64,000 nt of DNA from Xanthobacter sp. NM-25 (GCF_022138605.1 NZ_JACBFS010000005.1:372001-436000); one strand, 5' to 3'. Numbered from the stretch's first letter, positions 50,418 to 59,186 are shown. Notes: a model not told the origin generated them from the sequence alone. Numbers and translations are program-made.

Positions 50418-51491
50418 ATGGCTCAGGACGGACTTTCCTATCGCGACGCGGGCGTCGATATCGACGCCGGCAATCGCCTCGTCGATCTCATCAAGCCGCT
50501 GGTGAAGGCCACCGCCCGCCGCGGCGCCGACGCCGATATCGGCGGGTTCGGCGGCGTGTTCGATCTGAAGGCCGCCGGCTTCAACGATCCGCTGCTGGTG
50601 GCCACCACCGACGGTGTGGGCACCAAGCTCAAGATCGCCATCGAAACCGGGGTGCACGACACCATCGGCATCGACCTCGTCGCCATGTGCGTGAACGATC
50701 TGGTGGTGCAGGGGGCCGAGCCCCTGTTCTTCCTCGATTATTTCGCCACCGGCCGGCTGGCGCCGGATGTGGGCGCCCACATCGTCGCCGGCATCGCCCG
50801 GGCCTGCAAGGAAGCCGGCTGCGCCCTGGTGGGCGGCGAGACCGCCGAGATGCCGGGCATGTATGGCGATGGCGACTATGACCTCGCCGGCTTCTCGGTG
50901 GGCGCGGTGGAGCGCGGTGACCTGCTGCCGCGCCCCGATGTGGCCCCCGGCGACGTCATTCTGGGCCTTGGCTCGGCCGGCGTGCATTCCAACGGCTATT
51001 CCCTGGTGCGCCGCATCGTCGAGCGGTCCGGTCTCGGCTGGGAGGCGCCGGCCCCGTTTGCCCCGGCCCAGAGCCTGGGCGCGGCGCTCCTCACCCCCAC
51101 CCGGCTCTATGTGAAGAGCACGCTGGCGGTGATCCGGGCCACCGGCGCGGTGAAGGCGCTTGCCCATGTCACCGGCGGCGGCATCACCGAGAACCTGCCG
51201 CGGGTGCTGCCCAAGGGCACCATCGCCCGCATCGACCTCACCAATCTGATCGTGCCGCCGGTGTTCCGCTGGCTCGCCAGCGTCGGGCAGGTGGCGCCGG
51301 AGGAGATGCTGCGCGCCTTCAACTGCGGCGTGGGCATGGCGGTGGTGGTGCCGGCGGAGCTGGAGGAGAAGGTGGCGGACGCCTTCGCCGCGGCGGGCGA
51401 GACGGTGGTTCGCCTGGGCGTCATCGAGCCCGGCGCGGGCGCGGCCCATGTGGTCTATGAGGGCGCGGCCGATTTCGGGTTCACGGCATGA
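50418..51491 (+). CDS. purM: Phosphoribosylformylglycinamidine cyclo-ligase
   Basis: PurM (AIR synthetase) closes the imidazole ring of aminoimidazole ribonucleotide using ATP, step five of purine synthesis. In the 357-residue product the motifs are YRDAGVDIDAGNRLVD, ATTDGVGTKLKIA, GGETAEMPGMY and HVTGGGITENLPRVLP. The ATG at 50418 follows GAGGACCCG, giving GAGG as a possible ribosome site; the upstream in-frame extension into the oxyR end is rejected. purN overlaps its stop by 4 nt (ATGA), so the pair is translationally coupled. Confidence 0.96.
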   Translation: MAQDGLSYRDAGVDIDAGNRLVDLIKPLVKATARRGADADIGGFGGVFDLKAAGFNDPLLVATTDGVGTKLKIAIETGVHDTIGIDLVAMCVNDLVVQGAEPLFFLDYFATGRLAPDVGAHIVAGIARACKEAGCALVGGETAEMPGMYGDGDYDLAGFSVGAVERGDLLPRPDVAPGDVILGLGSAGVHSNGYSLVRRIVERSGLGWEAPAPFAPAQSLGAALLTPTRLYVKSTLAVIRATGAVKALAHVTGGGITENLPRVLPKGTIARIDLTNLIVPPVFRWLASVGQVAPEEMLRAFNCGVGMAVVVPAELEEKVADAFAAAGETVVRLGVIEPGAGAAHVVYEGAADFGFTA

Positions 51492-52159
51492 GCGCAACCG
51501 TGACGGCCGCCGGCCGCAAGCGGGCGGCGGTGCTTATTTCCGGGCGCGGCTCCAACATGGCGGCGCTGGTCGAGGCGGCCGCCCGGCCGGGCTTTCCGGC
51601 GGAGATCGCCCTGGTGCTCTCCAACCGTGCCGATGCGGCCGGGCTGGACTTCGCCAAGGCCCATGGCATTCCCACCAAGGTTCTGAGCCACAAGGGCTTT
51701 GCCGATCGCCAGGCGTTCGACGAGGCGCTGGACGCGGTGCTGCGCGACGACGGCATCGAGATCGTCTGCCTGGCCGGCTTCATGCGGCTGCTCACCCCCT
51801 GGCTGGTGGAGCGCTGGCGCGACCGGATGATCAATGTGCATCCCTCGCTCCTGCCCGCCTTCAAGGGCCTGCACACCCATGAGCGGGCGCTGGAGCTGGG
51901 CGTGCGCTTCCATGGCTGCACGGTGCATTTCGTGCGCGCGGAAATGGATGAGGGGCCCATCATCCTGCAGGCGGCGGTGCCCATCGAGACCGACGACACG
52001 CCGGATGTTCTGGCTGCCCGGGTGCTGACCCAGGAACACCTGATCTACCCCAAGGGCCTCGAACTGCTGGCCGCCGGCCGCCTCACGGTGGCCGACGAAC
52101 GGGTGGCCATCGCCGGCGTGGAGCCCGGCCTCAAGCCGCTGATCGCCCCGAAGGTGTGA
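51488..52159 (+). CDS. purN: Phosphoribosylglycinamide formyltransferase
   Basis: PurN transfers a formyl group from 10-formyl-THF to GAR. The 223-residue product has the family motifs AVLISGRGSNMAALVEAA, LAGFMRLLTPWLVERWRD and the catalytic Asn-His-Asp set in NVHPSLLPAFKGLHTHERAL and CTVHFVRAEMDEGPIILQAA. It starts MSATVTAAGRKRAAV. It is coupled to purM by a 4-nt overlap and converges with the orphan membrane protein gene 18 bp away. No terminator hairpin is apparent in that short gap. Confidence 0.96.
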   Translation: MSATVTAAGRKRAAVLISGRGSNMAALVEAAARPGFPAEIALVLSNRADAAGLDFAKAHGIPTKVLSHKGFADRQAFDEALDAVLRDDGIEIVCLAGFMRLLTPWLVERWRDRMINVHPSLLPAFKGLHTHERALELGVRFHGCTVHFVRAEMDEGPIILQAAVPIETDDTPDVLAARVLTQEHLIYPKGLELLAAGRLTVADERVAIAGVEPGLKPLIAPKV

Positions 52160-52177
52160 GGGCGGGGCCGTCGGCCG

Positions 52178-54622
52178 TCAATGGTTCGACGCGGTGGTCT
52201 GCGGTGTGTTCAGCCAGCCCCAGCGATTGTTGCGGTAGACCAGGCTCCAGTCGCCATATTTCATGAAGGCGACGGTGGGGGACCTGTCGTTCTGGGTTGG
52301 CGGGCCGAGGGGGGTCGTGTCGGCCTTGGGCTCGGCGGGGTTGCTTGGCGGCACCGGGTAAAGGCTCAGCCTGCCGTCGCTGGCCAGGGTGAGCGCGCTG
52401 CCGCCGCTGAGAGCGTTGAACTGCGCGCCGTCCAACTGGTTGAACTTCTCGAGCTCATTCCTGTCGAAAGCGAGTGCCACGGCGATGTGGTGGGGAAAGC
52501 GGTAATGGCGGGCGCTGTCCACCGTCAGGGCCAGCAGCTTGCCATAGGATTCGGCGATCAGGTCCTTGTCGGCGTCGGCGCGGGTCTGTCGCCATTTCTG
52601 CAGCACCACCGCGCGGATATAATGAACATACGCTTCCGCAGCGGTCTGCTCCGGCGCCGAGAGCGCGCCCCTGGTGGCGCTGATCTGCTGGAGCCGCGTC
52701 CTGATGTCGGCCACATCCGCATTGGTCAGGTCATCGGCGAAGAAATATTCGTAGATGGCGTTGTACAGCATGCGGGCATAAGCGTCGGCCAGCTGTGCTT
52801 TCTGGAGGGTGTCGCGACTGGTCCGCAACTGGTCCTCGATACTCTGCTGGATCTCACGCGCGGGGTAGTTTGCGACCACCAGCTGGGCGCTGGTGCGCAC
52901 TGTCGCGTCGTTGGCCGAGAGGCTGGCGATGACTGCCTTGCGCAGCTTGTCGCTCCAGGGCAGCGCGATTGAGAGGTCGCGCATGCGTCCGGGCCGGGCC
53001 GGCTGGGCGGGCGCCGCGCAGCGTCCGGCCCGCTGGGCCCGATTGGCGATGGAGATGGACCAGCACAGATCCACCTCGGACGTGACGGCGCGCACCAGAT
53101 CCAGGAGCTGCCTCTGGGTGTCCACCGCCTCTGTCGAGAGCGTGGGCTCGGCGGCAAGGTCGGCGAGCCGGTCGGCGATGCGATTGCGGGCGCAGGACCA
53201 TTGTTCCACGACGGTCTTGAGCTGATCCTTCTCGATGGTGAGTTGGTCGATGATCCGATCGACGGCTGCGTTTGCCGCCATTTGATCACACGCGCGAGTG
53301 GCGTGGCCGGTCGTGCGCTTCGTCGGGATCGTCGTCGCAGGCTCCGGCGTCATCGGGAGGGAGGAGCGGACAACCTCCGTATCGCTGATCTGCATGGACT
53401 TCTCGCTTGGCGACACACTTTCTCCGGGAGTGGCGCCCCCACGCGGCACCGCCGCGGGCGAGCCCCGGACATAGACGGCGATTTGTGACCGCTTCCAACT
53501 GCTGGCCATGGACCTGAATTGTTCCACCGGCCCGAGCGGCACCACCCAGATGTCAGAGTTGACCCAGACAGGAATGCTGCGCGCGCTGGTCGCGGAGCCG
53601 GTGTTGGCGATGTTTGCCTGCGTATTGGGTGGCTGCAGTGGCTGCGCTTCAGCGACCTGAAGACACGAGTCGATCGCGATCGGCGGCCCCAGCGCAGCAG
53701 GGCCTTGGCCGCTTGCGCTACGGTGGTTGGAGATGGCGGGGTCGTGGACAAAATCAAATGCGAATATTTTTTCGTCCGCGTTTATCTCACCTGTATCGAC
53801 CTTATATATGTCGTTTTTTATTTTTGGCGGATCGCTTTGCACCTTGATGTTTATGTCGCATTTAAACTTAAAAATTGAGTTGTTAACGATTCTAAAAATT
53901 TCTATTGAGTGGTGAATATTTGTTTTTCCGCTTAAAACAAATAGGATAGTTCCATCGTAATTTCCAGCATATTCACGTTCATCAGTAGTGATTAATTTGG
54001 ATGAGTTATTGTGAGAAATCCGAGCGAAGGTCGGGGGCTCCTGGGGTTGCGTCCATCCGGAGACTTGCCGGAAATTGCGAATGACGAAAGCGGCCTGATC
54101 CGCGTTGCAGGTGCCGGGAACGGTCGCAAGCACGATGATGATGCACAGCACGAAGGCGCCGGCGCCGCCTGCGGCGCGCATGGGGATGCCGAAGACCGTG
54201 CCCCTCAGGCCCACGGTGCCGCCCAAGGCCGCCAGAAAGCAGCCCACCGCCGTGGCGATGATGAATGCCGACGTCACCCGGGAGAGTTCACAGGAGAAAC
54301 GCAGGGTCGTGACCGCCCACAGCGCCACCAGCAGCATGATGATGGTGACCAGGGCCACGCCCAGCATCATCATCGGGTGATGGCCGGAGATGCGCTCCAC
54401 GGGAATGTCGTCTTCGGCGCGACGTCCACGGGGCTGTCCCGAACGCCCGCGCCTGTCGCCGCGCGGCGGGGGGGATGCGCTTGATCCCTCGGTCGCATCA
54501 CCCCGTGTCGGGCCCGGTTCGGTGCCCGTGGGAGTGGGGTTGGAGGAGGCCGCGGCTGCGGTGTCGTCGGTGTCTTGCGGGCACATGGTCGGCCCCCCGA
54601 TGATCTGGGTGGCTACAACCAT
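52178..54622 (-). CDS. Orphan membrane-anchored protein of unknown function
   Basis: No family is recognised. The 814 residues begin with an 80-residue hydrophilic Pro/Arg-rich segment. Three membrane helices follow (about 82-104, 118-136 and 148-170), then a soluble region of some 640 residues, probably periplasmic. Residues about 200-300 are rich in Asn, Ile, Lys and Phe and are encoded by AT-rich DNA, about 33% GC over 53761-54000 against roughly 68% around it. The C-terminal half is helical with HEAT-like segments (KAVIASLSANDATVRTSAQL, 562-580) and ends in WSLVYRNNRWGWLNT. Its start is 21 bp after the molybdopterin gene stop, with an AT-rich leader. This is the most foreign-looking gene in the window. 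Confidence 0.6.
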   Translation of the reverse strand: MVVATQIIGGPTMCPQDTDDTAAAASSNPTPTGTEPGPTRGDATEGSSASPPPRGDRRGRSGQPRGRRAEDDIPVERISGHHPMMMLGVALVTIIMLLVALWAVTTLRFSCELSRVTSAFIIATAVGCFLAALGGTVGLRGTVFGIPMRAAGGAGAFVLCIIIVLATVPGTCNADQAAFVIRNFRQVSGWTQPQEPPTFARISHNNSSKLITTDEREYAGNYDGTILFVLSGKTNIHHSIEIFRIVNNSIFKFKCDINIKVQSDPPKIKNDIYKVDTGEINADEKIFAFDFVHDPAISNHRSASGQGPAALGPPIAIDSCLQVAEAQPLQPPNTQANIANTGSATSARSIPVWVNSDIWVVPLGPVEQFRSMASSWKRSQIAVYVRGSPAAVPRGGATPGESVSPSEKSMQISDTEVVRSSLPMTPEPATTIPTKRTTGHATRACDQMAANAAVDRIIDQLTIEKDQLKTVVEQWSCARNRIADRLADLAAEPTLSTEAVDTQRQLLDLVRAVTSEVDLCWSISIANRAQRAGRCAAPAQPARPGRMRDLSIALPWSDKLRKAVIASLSANDATVRTSAQLVVANYPAREIQQSIEDQLRTSRDTLQKAQLADAYARMLYNAIYEYFFADDLTNADVADIRTRLQQISATRGALSAPEQTAAEAYVHYIRAVVLQKWRQTRADADKDLIAESYGKLLALTVDSARHYRFPHHIAVALAFDRNELEKFNQLDGAQFNALSGGSALTLASDGRLSLYPVPPSNPAEPKADTTPLGPPTQNDRSPTVAFMKYGDWSLVYRNNRWGWLNTPQTTASNH

Positions 54623-54643
54623 AAATATATAAATTTGTGTTAA

Positions 54644-56779
54644 TCAACTCTTAACTTTTTGCCGCACCCGCACGCGGTTGTCGTGGAAGGCGGCGCCGCC
54701 CACCGGGGCGACCGGGTCGGCGCCGGTCAGGGTGTTGATGCCGCGACCGCCGGCGTGGGCGCGGTTGGGTTGGATCTGCTCGGACACCACCACCCCGCGC
54801 CGCACGCCCTCGAACAGCCGCAGGTCGAGCTGCACCCGGCCACGGGCGCTCTCCACCTCCACCGGATCGCCGGCGGCAAGGCCCAGCATGGCGGCGTCGT
54901 CCGGATGCATCAGCAGCGAGGGCGGGCCTTCCCGCTCCGCCGAGGTCGCGGTTTCCGTGAAGGTGGAATTGAGGAAGCTGCGGGCCGGCGCGGTGACGAG
55001 GCGGAACGGGTAATCGGATGTCGCCTCCTCGATCACGTCCCAATGGTCGGGCAACGCGGGCATCTGCGCCACCGGGCCGAACTTGCCCGGCGCCGCGAAC
55101 GGCAGGCCGGCCCAGTCGGCGGCGAAATGGAAGCGCTTGTCGCCATGGCCGAAGCCATCGAGGAAATGGGCGGTCTCGAACGGCTCGTGCACATCAAGGA
55201 AGCGCGCCGCCTCCAGCTCCGCGAGGCTGCCGCGGCCGCTCATCCGCAAGGTTTCGTCGATGATCTCGCGCGGGCTGAGGGTGAAGCCCCGATGGTGGGC
55301 GCCGAGCCGGCCGGCCAGGGCGCAGACCACCTCGTGGTTGGATCGGCACGCGCCCGGCGGCTCCACCAGTTTGGGGCCGAACAGCACATGGGGGTGCCCG
55401 CCGGCCTGATAGAGGTCGTCATGCTCGGTGAACATGGTGGCGGGCAGCACGATGTCGGCCATGCGGGCGGTGTCGGTCATGAACTGCTCATGGGCCACCA
55501 CGAACAGGTCGTCGCGGGCGAAGCCGGCGCGCACCTTCTCCTGCTCCGGCGCCACCACCACCGGATTGGTGTTCTGGATGAACAGCGCCGCCACCTTCGG
55601 TCCGGCCCCCAGGGCCTCGGCATCGCCGGTGAGGATGGGGCCAATGCGCGACTGGTCGAGGGCGCGGGTCGCGGGGTCACGCATGTCGAGGCCTTCGATG
55701 AGGGTCTTGTTCCAGCCGTAGATGCCGGACAGCGTGTGCACGGCGCCGCCGCCAAGCTGCTGCCAGGCCCCCGTCACCACCGGTATGGAGGCCACCGCAT
55801 GCATGTTCACCGCCCCGTTGCGCGAGCGCGAGACGCCGTAGCCGATGCGGAAGAAGGCGCGGGGCGTCGCTCCCACCAGCGCCGCATAGGCCTCGATCTC
55901 CGCTTCCGGCAGGCCGGTGATGGCCGCCGCCCACGCCGGGGTGCGGCTGGCGACATGGGCTTCCAGCTCGGCGGTGTCGCGGGCGTAGCCATCGAGATAG
56001 GCGCGGTCGGCGTGGTCGTCGCGGAACAGCACGTGCATGACCGCGCAGGCGAGCGCGCCGTCGGTGCCGGGGCGGATCAGCAGGGGAATGTCCGCCTGCT
56101 CCATGGTGGGGGTGCGATAGACGTCCACCACCGCGATCCTGGCGCCCCGCTCCTTGCGGGCCTTGATGGCGTGGGTCATCACATTGACCTGGGTGGACAC
56201 GGCGTTGGTGCCCCACAGGGTGATGAGGTCGGCCTGCGCCATCTCCCGCGGATCGGCGCCCGAGAGCCGCCCGGCACCGGCCAGATAGCCGCTCCAGGCG
56301 GGGTTCACGCAGATGGTGGAGAAGAAGCGGGAATAGCCCTTGGCATGGGTCAGCCGGTTGATGCCGTCGCGCATCACCAGACCCATGGTGCCGGCATAAT
56401 AATAGGGCCAGATGGATTGGGCGCCGTGGGCCCGCTCGGCCGCCAGGAGGCCGTCCGCCACGAGGTCGAGGGCCTCGTCCCAGGAGATGGGGGTGAACTG
56501 GCCTGAGCCCTTGGGCCCGGTGCGCTTGAGCGGCGTCAGCAGCCGGTCGGGATGGTTGGCGCGCTCGGCATAGCGGGCGACCTTGGCGCAGATGACGCCG
56601 GCGGTATAGCTGTTGTCGCGGGCGCCCCGCACCCGGCCGATGCGGCCTGTGGGCTCGATCTCCACCTCCAGCGCGCAGGTGGAGGGGCAGTCGTGCGGGC
56701 AGGCGGAGGCGCGCACGAGAGGCCGGGAGGGGACGGGACGGGAAACGGCGGGGGCCGGCGGGGCAACACGGCTGATCAT
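54644..56779 (-). CDS. Molybdopterin-dependent oxidoreductase (formate dehydrogenase/DMSO reductase superfamily)
   Basis: The 711-residue protein opens with an Fe4S4 motif (Cys27, Cys31, Cys35 and Cys64 in ACPHDCPSTC and GVICAK). Molybdopterin-binding domains follow: LWGTNAVSTQVNVMTHAIKA, PGTDGALACAVMHVLF, IQNTNPVVVAPEQEKV, VLPATMFTEHDDLY and the C-terminal NRAHAGGRGINTLTG. No twin-arginine signal is apparent, so it is likely cytoplasmic. The substrate is unknown; it resembles the uncharacterised subgroup annotated as molybdopterin oxidoreductase. TerC follows 70 bp downstream in coordinate terms, and the orphan membrane gene lies beyond its stop. A heavy sulfur or other partner subunit is not in the window. 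Confidence 0.88.
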   Translation of the reverse strand: MISRVAPPAPAVSRPVPSRPLVRASACPHDCPSTCALEVEIEPTGRIGRVRGARDNSYTAGVICAKVARYAERANHPDRLLTPLKRTGPKGSGQFTPISWDEALDLVADGLLAAERAHGAQSIWPYYYAGTMGLVMRDGINRLTHAKGYSRFFSTICVNPAWSGYLAGAGRLSGADPREMAQADLITLWGTNAVSTQVNVMTHAIKARKERGARIAVVDVYRTPTMEQADIPLLIRPGTDGALACAVMHVLFRDDHADRAYLDGYARDTAELEAHVASRTPAWAAAITGLPEAEIEAYAALVGATPRAFFRIGYGVSRSRNGAVNMHAVASIPVVTGAWQQLGGGAVHTLSGIYGWNKTLIEGLDMRDPATRALDQSRIGPILTGDAEALGAGPKVAALFIQNTNPVVVAPEQEKVRAGFARDDLFVVAHEQFMTDTARMADIVLPATMFTEHDDLYQAGGHPHVLFGPKLVEPPGACRSNHEVVCALAGRLGAHHRGFTLSPREIIDETLRMSGRGSLAELEAARFLDVHEPFETAHFLDGFGHGDKRFHFAADWAGLPFAAPGKFGPVAQMPALPDHWDVIEEATSDYPFRLVTAPARSFLNSTFTETATSAEREGPPSLLMHPDDAAMLGLAAGDPVEVESARGRVQLDLRLFEGVRRGVVVSEQIQPNRAHAGGRGINTLTGADPVAPVGGAAFHDNRVRVRQKVKS

Positions 56780-56827
56780 GCCCGCACCTTAGACAAAGGA
56801 CAAACCGCCGTCGCCTGCTTTCCGCAG

Positions 56828-56849
56828 GCCCCGGCGGCCAGGCCGGGGC
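56828..56849 (-). terminator. Hairpin directly after the TerC stop
   Basis: GCCCCGGC (56828-56835) pairs with GCCGGGGC (56842-56849) around a 6-nt loop; its inner edge touches the TerC stop codon. No U-run follows. It is probably a terminator for TerC. Confidence 0.6.
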
Positions 56850-57581
56850 TTACGCCTCGGCCTCCGCCTTGTCGCCACGGCGGCGCAGGTAGAGCCCGAG
56901 GCCCACGACGAACACCGCGCCGATGGTGGAGGCGAGGTAGCGGGGCAAAGCGGCGGGATGGGCGCCGTGATCGTCCACCGCCACCAGGGAGGGATCGAGA
57001 TGGGCCAGGCCCTGCAGGGACAGAGCATCACCCACCAGCATCTCGCCGGCGATCCAGCCGAGCAGCGCCGCGCCCGCCCAGATGAGCAGCGGGAAGCGGG
57101 TGAGCAGCCGCAGCAGGATCTGCGAGCCGAACACGATCAGCGGAATGGTGAGCAGCAGGCCGAAGATGAACAGCTCGGGGTGGCCGCGGGAGGCGGCGGC
57201 GATGGCCACCACATTGTCGAGGCTCATCACCGCATCGGCGATGGCGATGGTGCGCACCGCCTTGAACAGAGTGTCCGCCGCCTTCACCTCATGGGCATCG
57301 CCATCACCATCTGTGGCGAGCTTCAGGGCGATCCACAGCAGCAGCAGGCCGCCCACGATCTTCAGAAACGGGATGCCCAGCAGCAGCGAGACCGCCAGGG
57401 CGAACAGAATGCGCAGCACCACGGCGGCGCCGGCGCCCAGAATGATGCCCCAGGTGCGCTGGGATTTCGGCAGGGAGCGGCAGGCCAGGGCGATCACCAC
57501 CGCATTGTCGCCGGACAACAGCAGGTCGATCCAGACCACCTGGAGCAGCGAGACCCAGAAGGTGGGGGCGGTGAGATCCAT
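56850..57581 (-). CDS. TerC family integral membrane protein
   Basis: The 243-residue protein has seven or more membrane segments and the TerC signatures VVWIDLLLSGDNAVVIALAC and AIADAVMSLDNVVAIAAASR. The paired acidic residues in the membrane (SGDN and SLDN) are the presumed metal site. TerC proteins (Alx, YjbE, YceF types) are linked to metal or tellurite handling and metalation of exported proteins, but the ion here is unknown. I looked for a yybP-ykoY manganese riboswitch upstream and found none. It lies between ndk and the molybdopterin oxidoreductase gene, all minus strand. Confidence 0.88.
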   Translation of the reverse strand: MDLTAPTFWVSLLQVVWIDLLLSGDNAVVIALACRSLPKSQRTWGIILGAGAAVVLRILFALAVSLLLGIPFLKIVGGLLLLWIALKLATDGDGDAHEVKAADTLFKAVRTIAIADAVMSLDNVVAIAAASRGHPELFIFGLLLTIPLIVFGSQILLRLLTRFPLLIWAGAALLGWIAGEMLVGDALSLQGLAHLDPSLVAVDDHGAHPAALPRYLASTIGAVFVVGLGLYLRRRGDKAEAEA

Positions 57582-57815
57582 GGGCGTTCCCGTCGGGTGG
57601 GCGATGATTCCAAACGCGGGGCGCGGCCGGCGATTGGGTCAGGGCTGGGCGCAGGTTGAGGCGGCGGGGCAGCCCGTGCTCGCCGCATGGGCAGGTGTCT
57701 TAAGGGGCAGCACCCGTGGCGTCCAGGCGCAAACGGTTGCGGTTTTGCTCCGCGACACGCTCCGCACGATGGGCGTCGGCCGGGCCGGTGGCCATGATGG
57801 CCGGAGCGTGTAAGC

Positions 57816-57838
57816 GGGGCCCGGACGCGCCGGGCCCC
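57816..57838 (-). terminator. 9-bp-stem hairpin after ndk
   Basis: GGGGCCCGG (57816-57824) pairs with CCGGGCCCC (57830-57838) around a 5-nt loop, 10 bp after the ndk stop on the minus strand. It is GC-only with no T-run. Confidence 0.6.
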
Positions 57839-57848
57839 AGGGACAGCC

Positions 57849-58271
57849 TCAGCCGACGATCTCGTTGCCGGCGAAGAACTGGGCGATTTCCACCGCGGCG
57901 TTCTCGGCGCTGTCGGAGCCATGGGCCGAGTTGGCCTCGATGGATTCGGCGAACAGCTTGCGAATGGTGCCGTCGGCGGCGTTGGCCGGGTTGGTGGCGC
58001 CCATCACGTCGCGATACTTGGCGATGGCGCCCTCGGCCTCCAGCACCTGCACCACCACCGGACCGGAGGTCATGAAGGCGACGAGGTCGTTGAAGAAGGG
58101 CCGCTCCTTGTGAACGGCATAAAAGGTCTCGGCCTGGGCCTTGGTCATCAGCACGCGCTTCTGCGCGACAATGCGCAAGCCGGCCTTCTCGATCACGGCG
58201 TTGACGGCGCCGGTGAGATTGCGACGGGTCGCGTCGGGCTTGATGATCGAGAAGGTGCGCTCGATCGCCAT
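57849..58271 (-). CDS. ndk: Nucleoside-diphosphate kinase
   Basis: Ndk transfers the terminal phosphate between nucleoside tri- and diphosphates through a phosphohistidine. The 140-residue product starts MAIERTFSIIKPDATRRNLT. His117 in NSAHGSDSAENA is the phosphorylated residue, and FYAVHKERPFFNDLVAFM is conserved. The ATG at 58271 is chosen; a 68-codon upstream extension is unsupported. It is preceded by a TetR gene on the same strand after a hairpin-containing 133-bp gap. Confidence 0.97.
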   Translation of the reverse strand: MAIERTFSIIKPDATRRNLTGAVNAVIEKAGLRIVAQKRVLMTKAQAETFYAVHKERPFFNDLVAFMTSGPVVVQVLEAEGAIAKYRDVMGATNPANAADGTIRKLFAESIEANSAHGSDSAENAAVEIAQFFAGNEIVG

Positions 58272-58322
58272 GGGGATCGTCCTGTTCTGCTTGGGGAATG
58301 AAACGCCGCGCAAGGGCGGGAT

Positions 58323-58346
58323 GGCGCGGCTCTTAGCAGCCGCGCC
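58323..58346 (-). terminator. 9-bp-stem hairpin after the TetR gene
   Basis: GGCGCGGCT (58323-58331) pairs with AGCCGCGCC (58338-58346) around a 6-nt loop, between the tetR stop (58405) and the ndk start. It probably ends the regulator's transcript. No U-run. Confidence 0.55.
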
Positions 58347-58404
58347 GGTGCGGGGCAAGCTGGGGCGGCGCGGGGCACCCTTGCCTGTGGCGGAGCGGAC
58401 CGGT

Positions 58405-59094
58405 TCAGCGCGGGGGCGTTTCCGGCGGCGGTGTGTCGCGCAGCAGGGCGCCGATGGCGCGATCGACCGCCGCATCGGCGCAGAACGCCACCGGCACGCC
58501 CAGCACGCGGGGCCAGAACAGTGGTTCCTTGATCGCCCCCAGAAACTGGGCGGCCGCCAGGGTCGGGTCGAGGCCCGGCGAGAGCCGGCCGGCGGCGGCC
58601 AGGCTGGCCAGATAGGTGGCGAGCCCTTTCACCGCCGGTTCCTTGCCGGCGGCGAAATAGGCGCGGGACAATTCCGGAAAGCGCGGCGCCTCGGCGATCA
58701 CCAGCCGCAGCAGGGGAATCACGTCCGGCCGGTCCCAATGGGCCTTGAGGCGGTCCACATAAGCGGAAAGTTCCTGGCGCGGGTTGGCGCCGGCCTCCGC
58801 CGGCAGCACCGGCGCGCGGGTGAAATGGGACCAGGCCTCGTCGATCACGGCGGCGAACAGATCCGCCTTGCTGGCGAAGTGGTGATAGAGAGTGCGCTTG
58901 GAGACCGGTGCGGCCGCCGCCACCGCATCCATGGAGGTGCCTTCGTAGCCCTTCTCCAGGAAGAGCAGGCGGGCGGCCTTGCGGATGCGCACGGCGGCGC
59001 CGCGCTTGTCGGCCACCGGCGGCTTGTCGGCGCAGGGCGGTGGGCTGGCGGGCGAAGGGGCGGCGGTTCCGCCGGGAGGAGGGGTCTCAGGCAT
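58405..59094 (-). CDS. TetR/AcrR family transcriptional regulator
   Basis: The 229-residue regulator has the TetR helix-turn-helix (ARLLFLEKGYEGTSMDAVAA, then VSKRTLYHHFASKADLFAAV) at about residues 38-85, after a Pro-rich N-terminus. The C-terminal domain is AefR-like by its spacing but too divergent to name a ligand. ATG 59094 is taken; a TTG two codons upstream is possible. It is divergent from an aldo/keto reductase gene, and the shared region holds an inverted GTAAAC/GTTTAC repeat. This architecture suggests repression of the reductase, relieved by an unknown compound. Confidence 0.9.
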   Translation of the reverse strand: MPETPPPGGTAAPSPASPPPCADKPPVADKRGAAVRIRKAARLLFLEKGYEGTSMDAVAAAAPVSKRTLYHHFASKADLFAAVIDEAWSHFTRAPVLPAEAGANPRQELSAYVDRLKAHWDRPDVIPLLRLVIAEAPRFPELSRAYFAAGKEPAVKGLATYLASLAAAGRLSPGLDPTLAAAQFLGAIKEPLFWPRVLGVPVAFCADAAVDRAIGALLRDTPPPETPPR

Positions 59095-59124
59095 TGACAA
59101 AGTAAACGGTACGGTGTAGTTTAC
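59094..59124 (+). promoter_or_regulatory. Promoter with overlapping TetR-type operator
   Basis: TTGACA (59094-59099), 17-nt spacer, TAGTTT (59117-59122) form a likely promoter for the aldo/keto reductase gene. GTAAAC (59102-59107) and GTTTAC (59119-59124) form an inverted repeat within it, so a bound TetR dimer would block RNA polymerase. The -35 also overlaps the regulator's own start codon. Confidence 0.65.
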
Positions 59125-59186
59125 ATTTCAGTCCCCCGCCATTCGGCGCCGGACTCATCCTTTTCCCACATTCGAGAGGTCCCACC

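Noticed and set aside
54659..56506. 615-residue open frame antisense to the molybdopterin oxidoreductase gene
   Set aside because: Shadow composition, and the minus strand carries the Fe4S4 and molybdopterin motifs.
57582..57848. yybP-ykoY manganese riboswitch near the TerC gene
   Set aside because: None of the conserved internal-loop sequences were found in the TerC upstream region.
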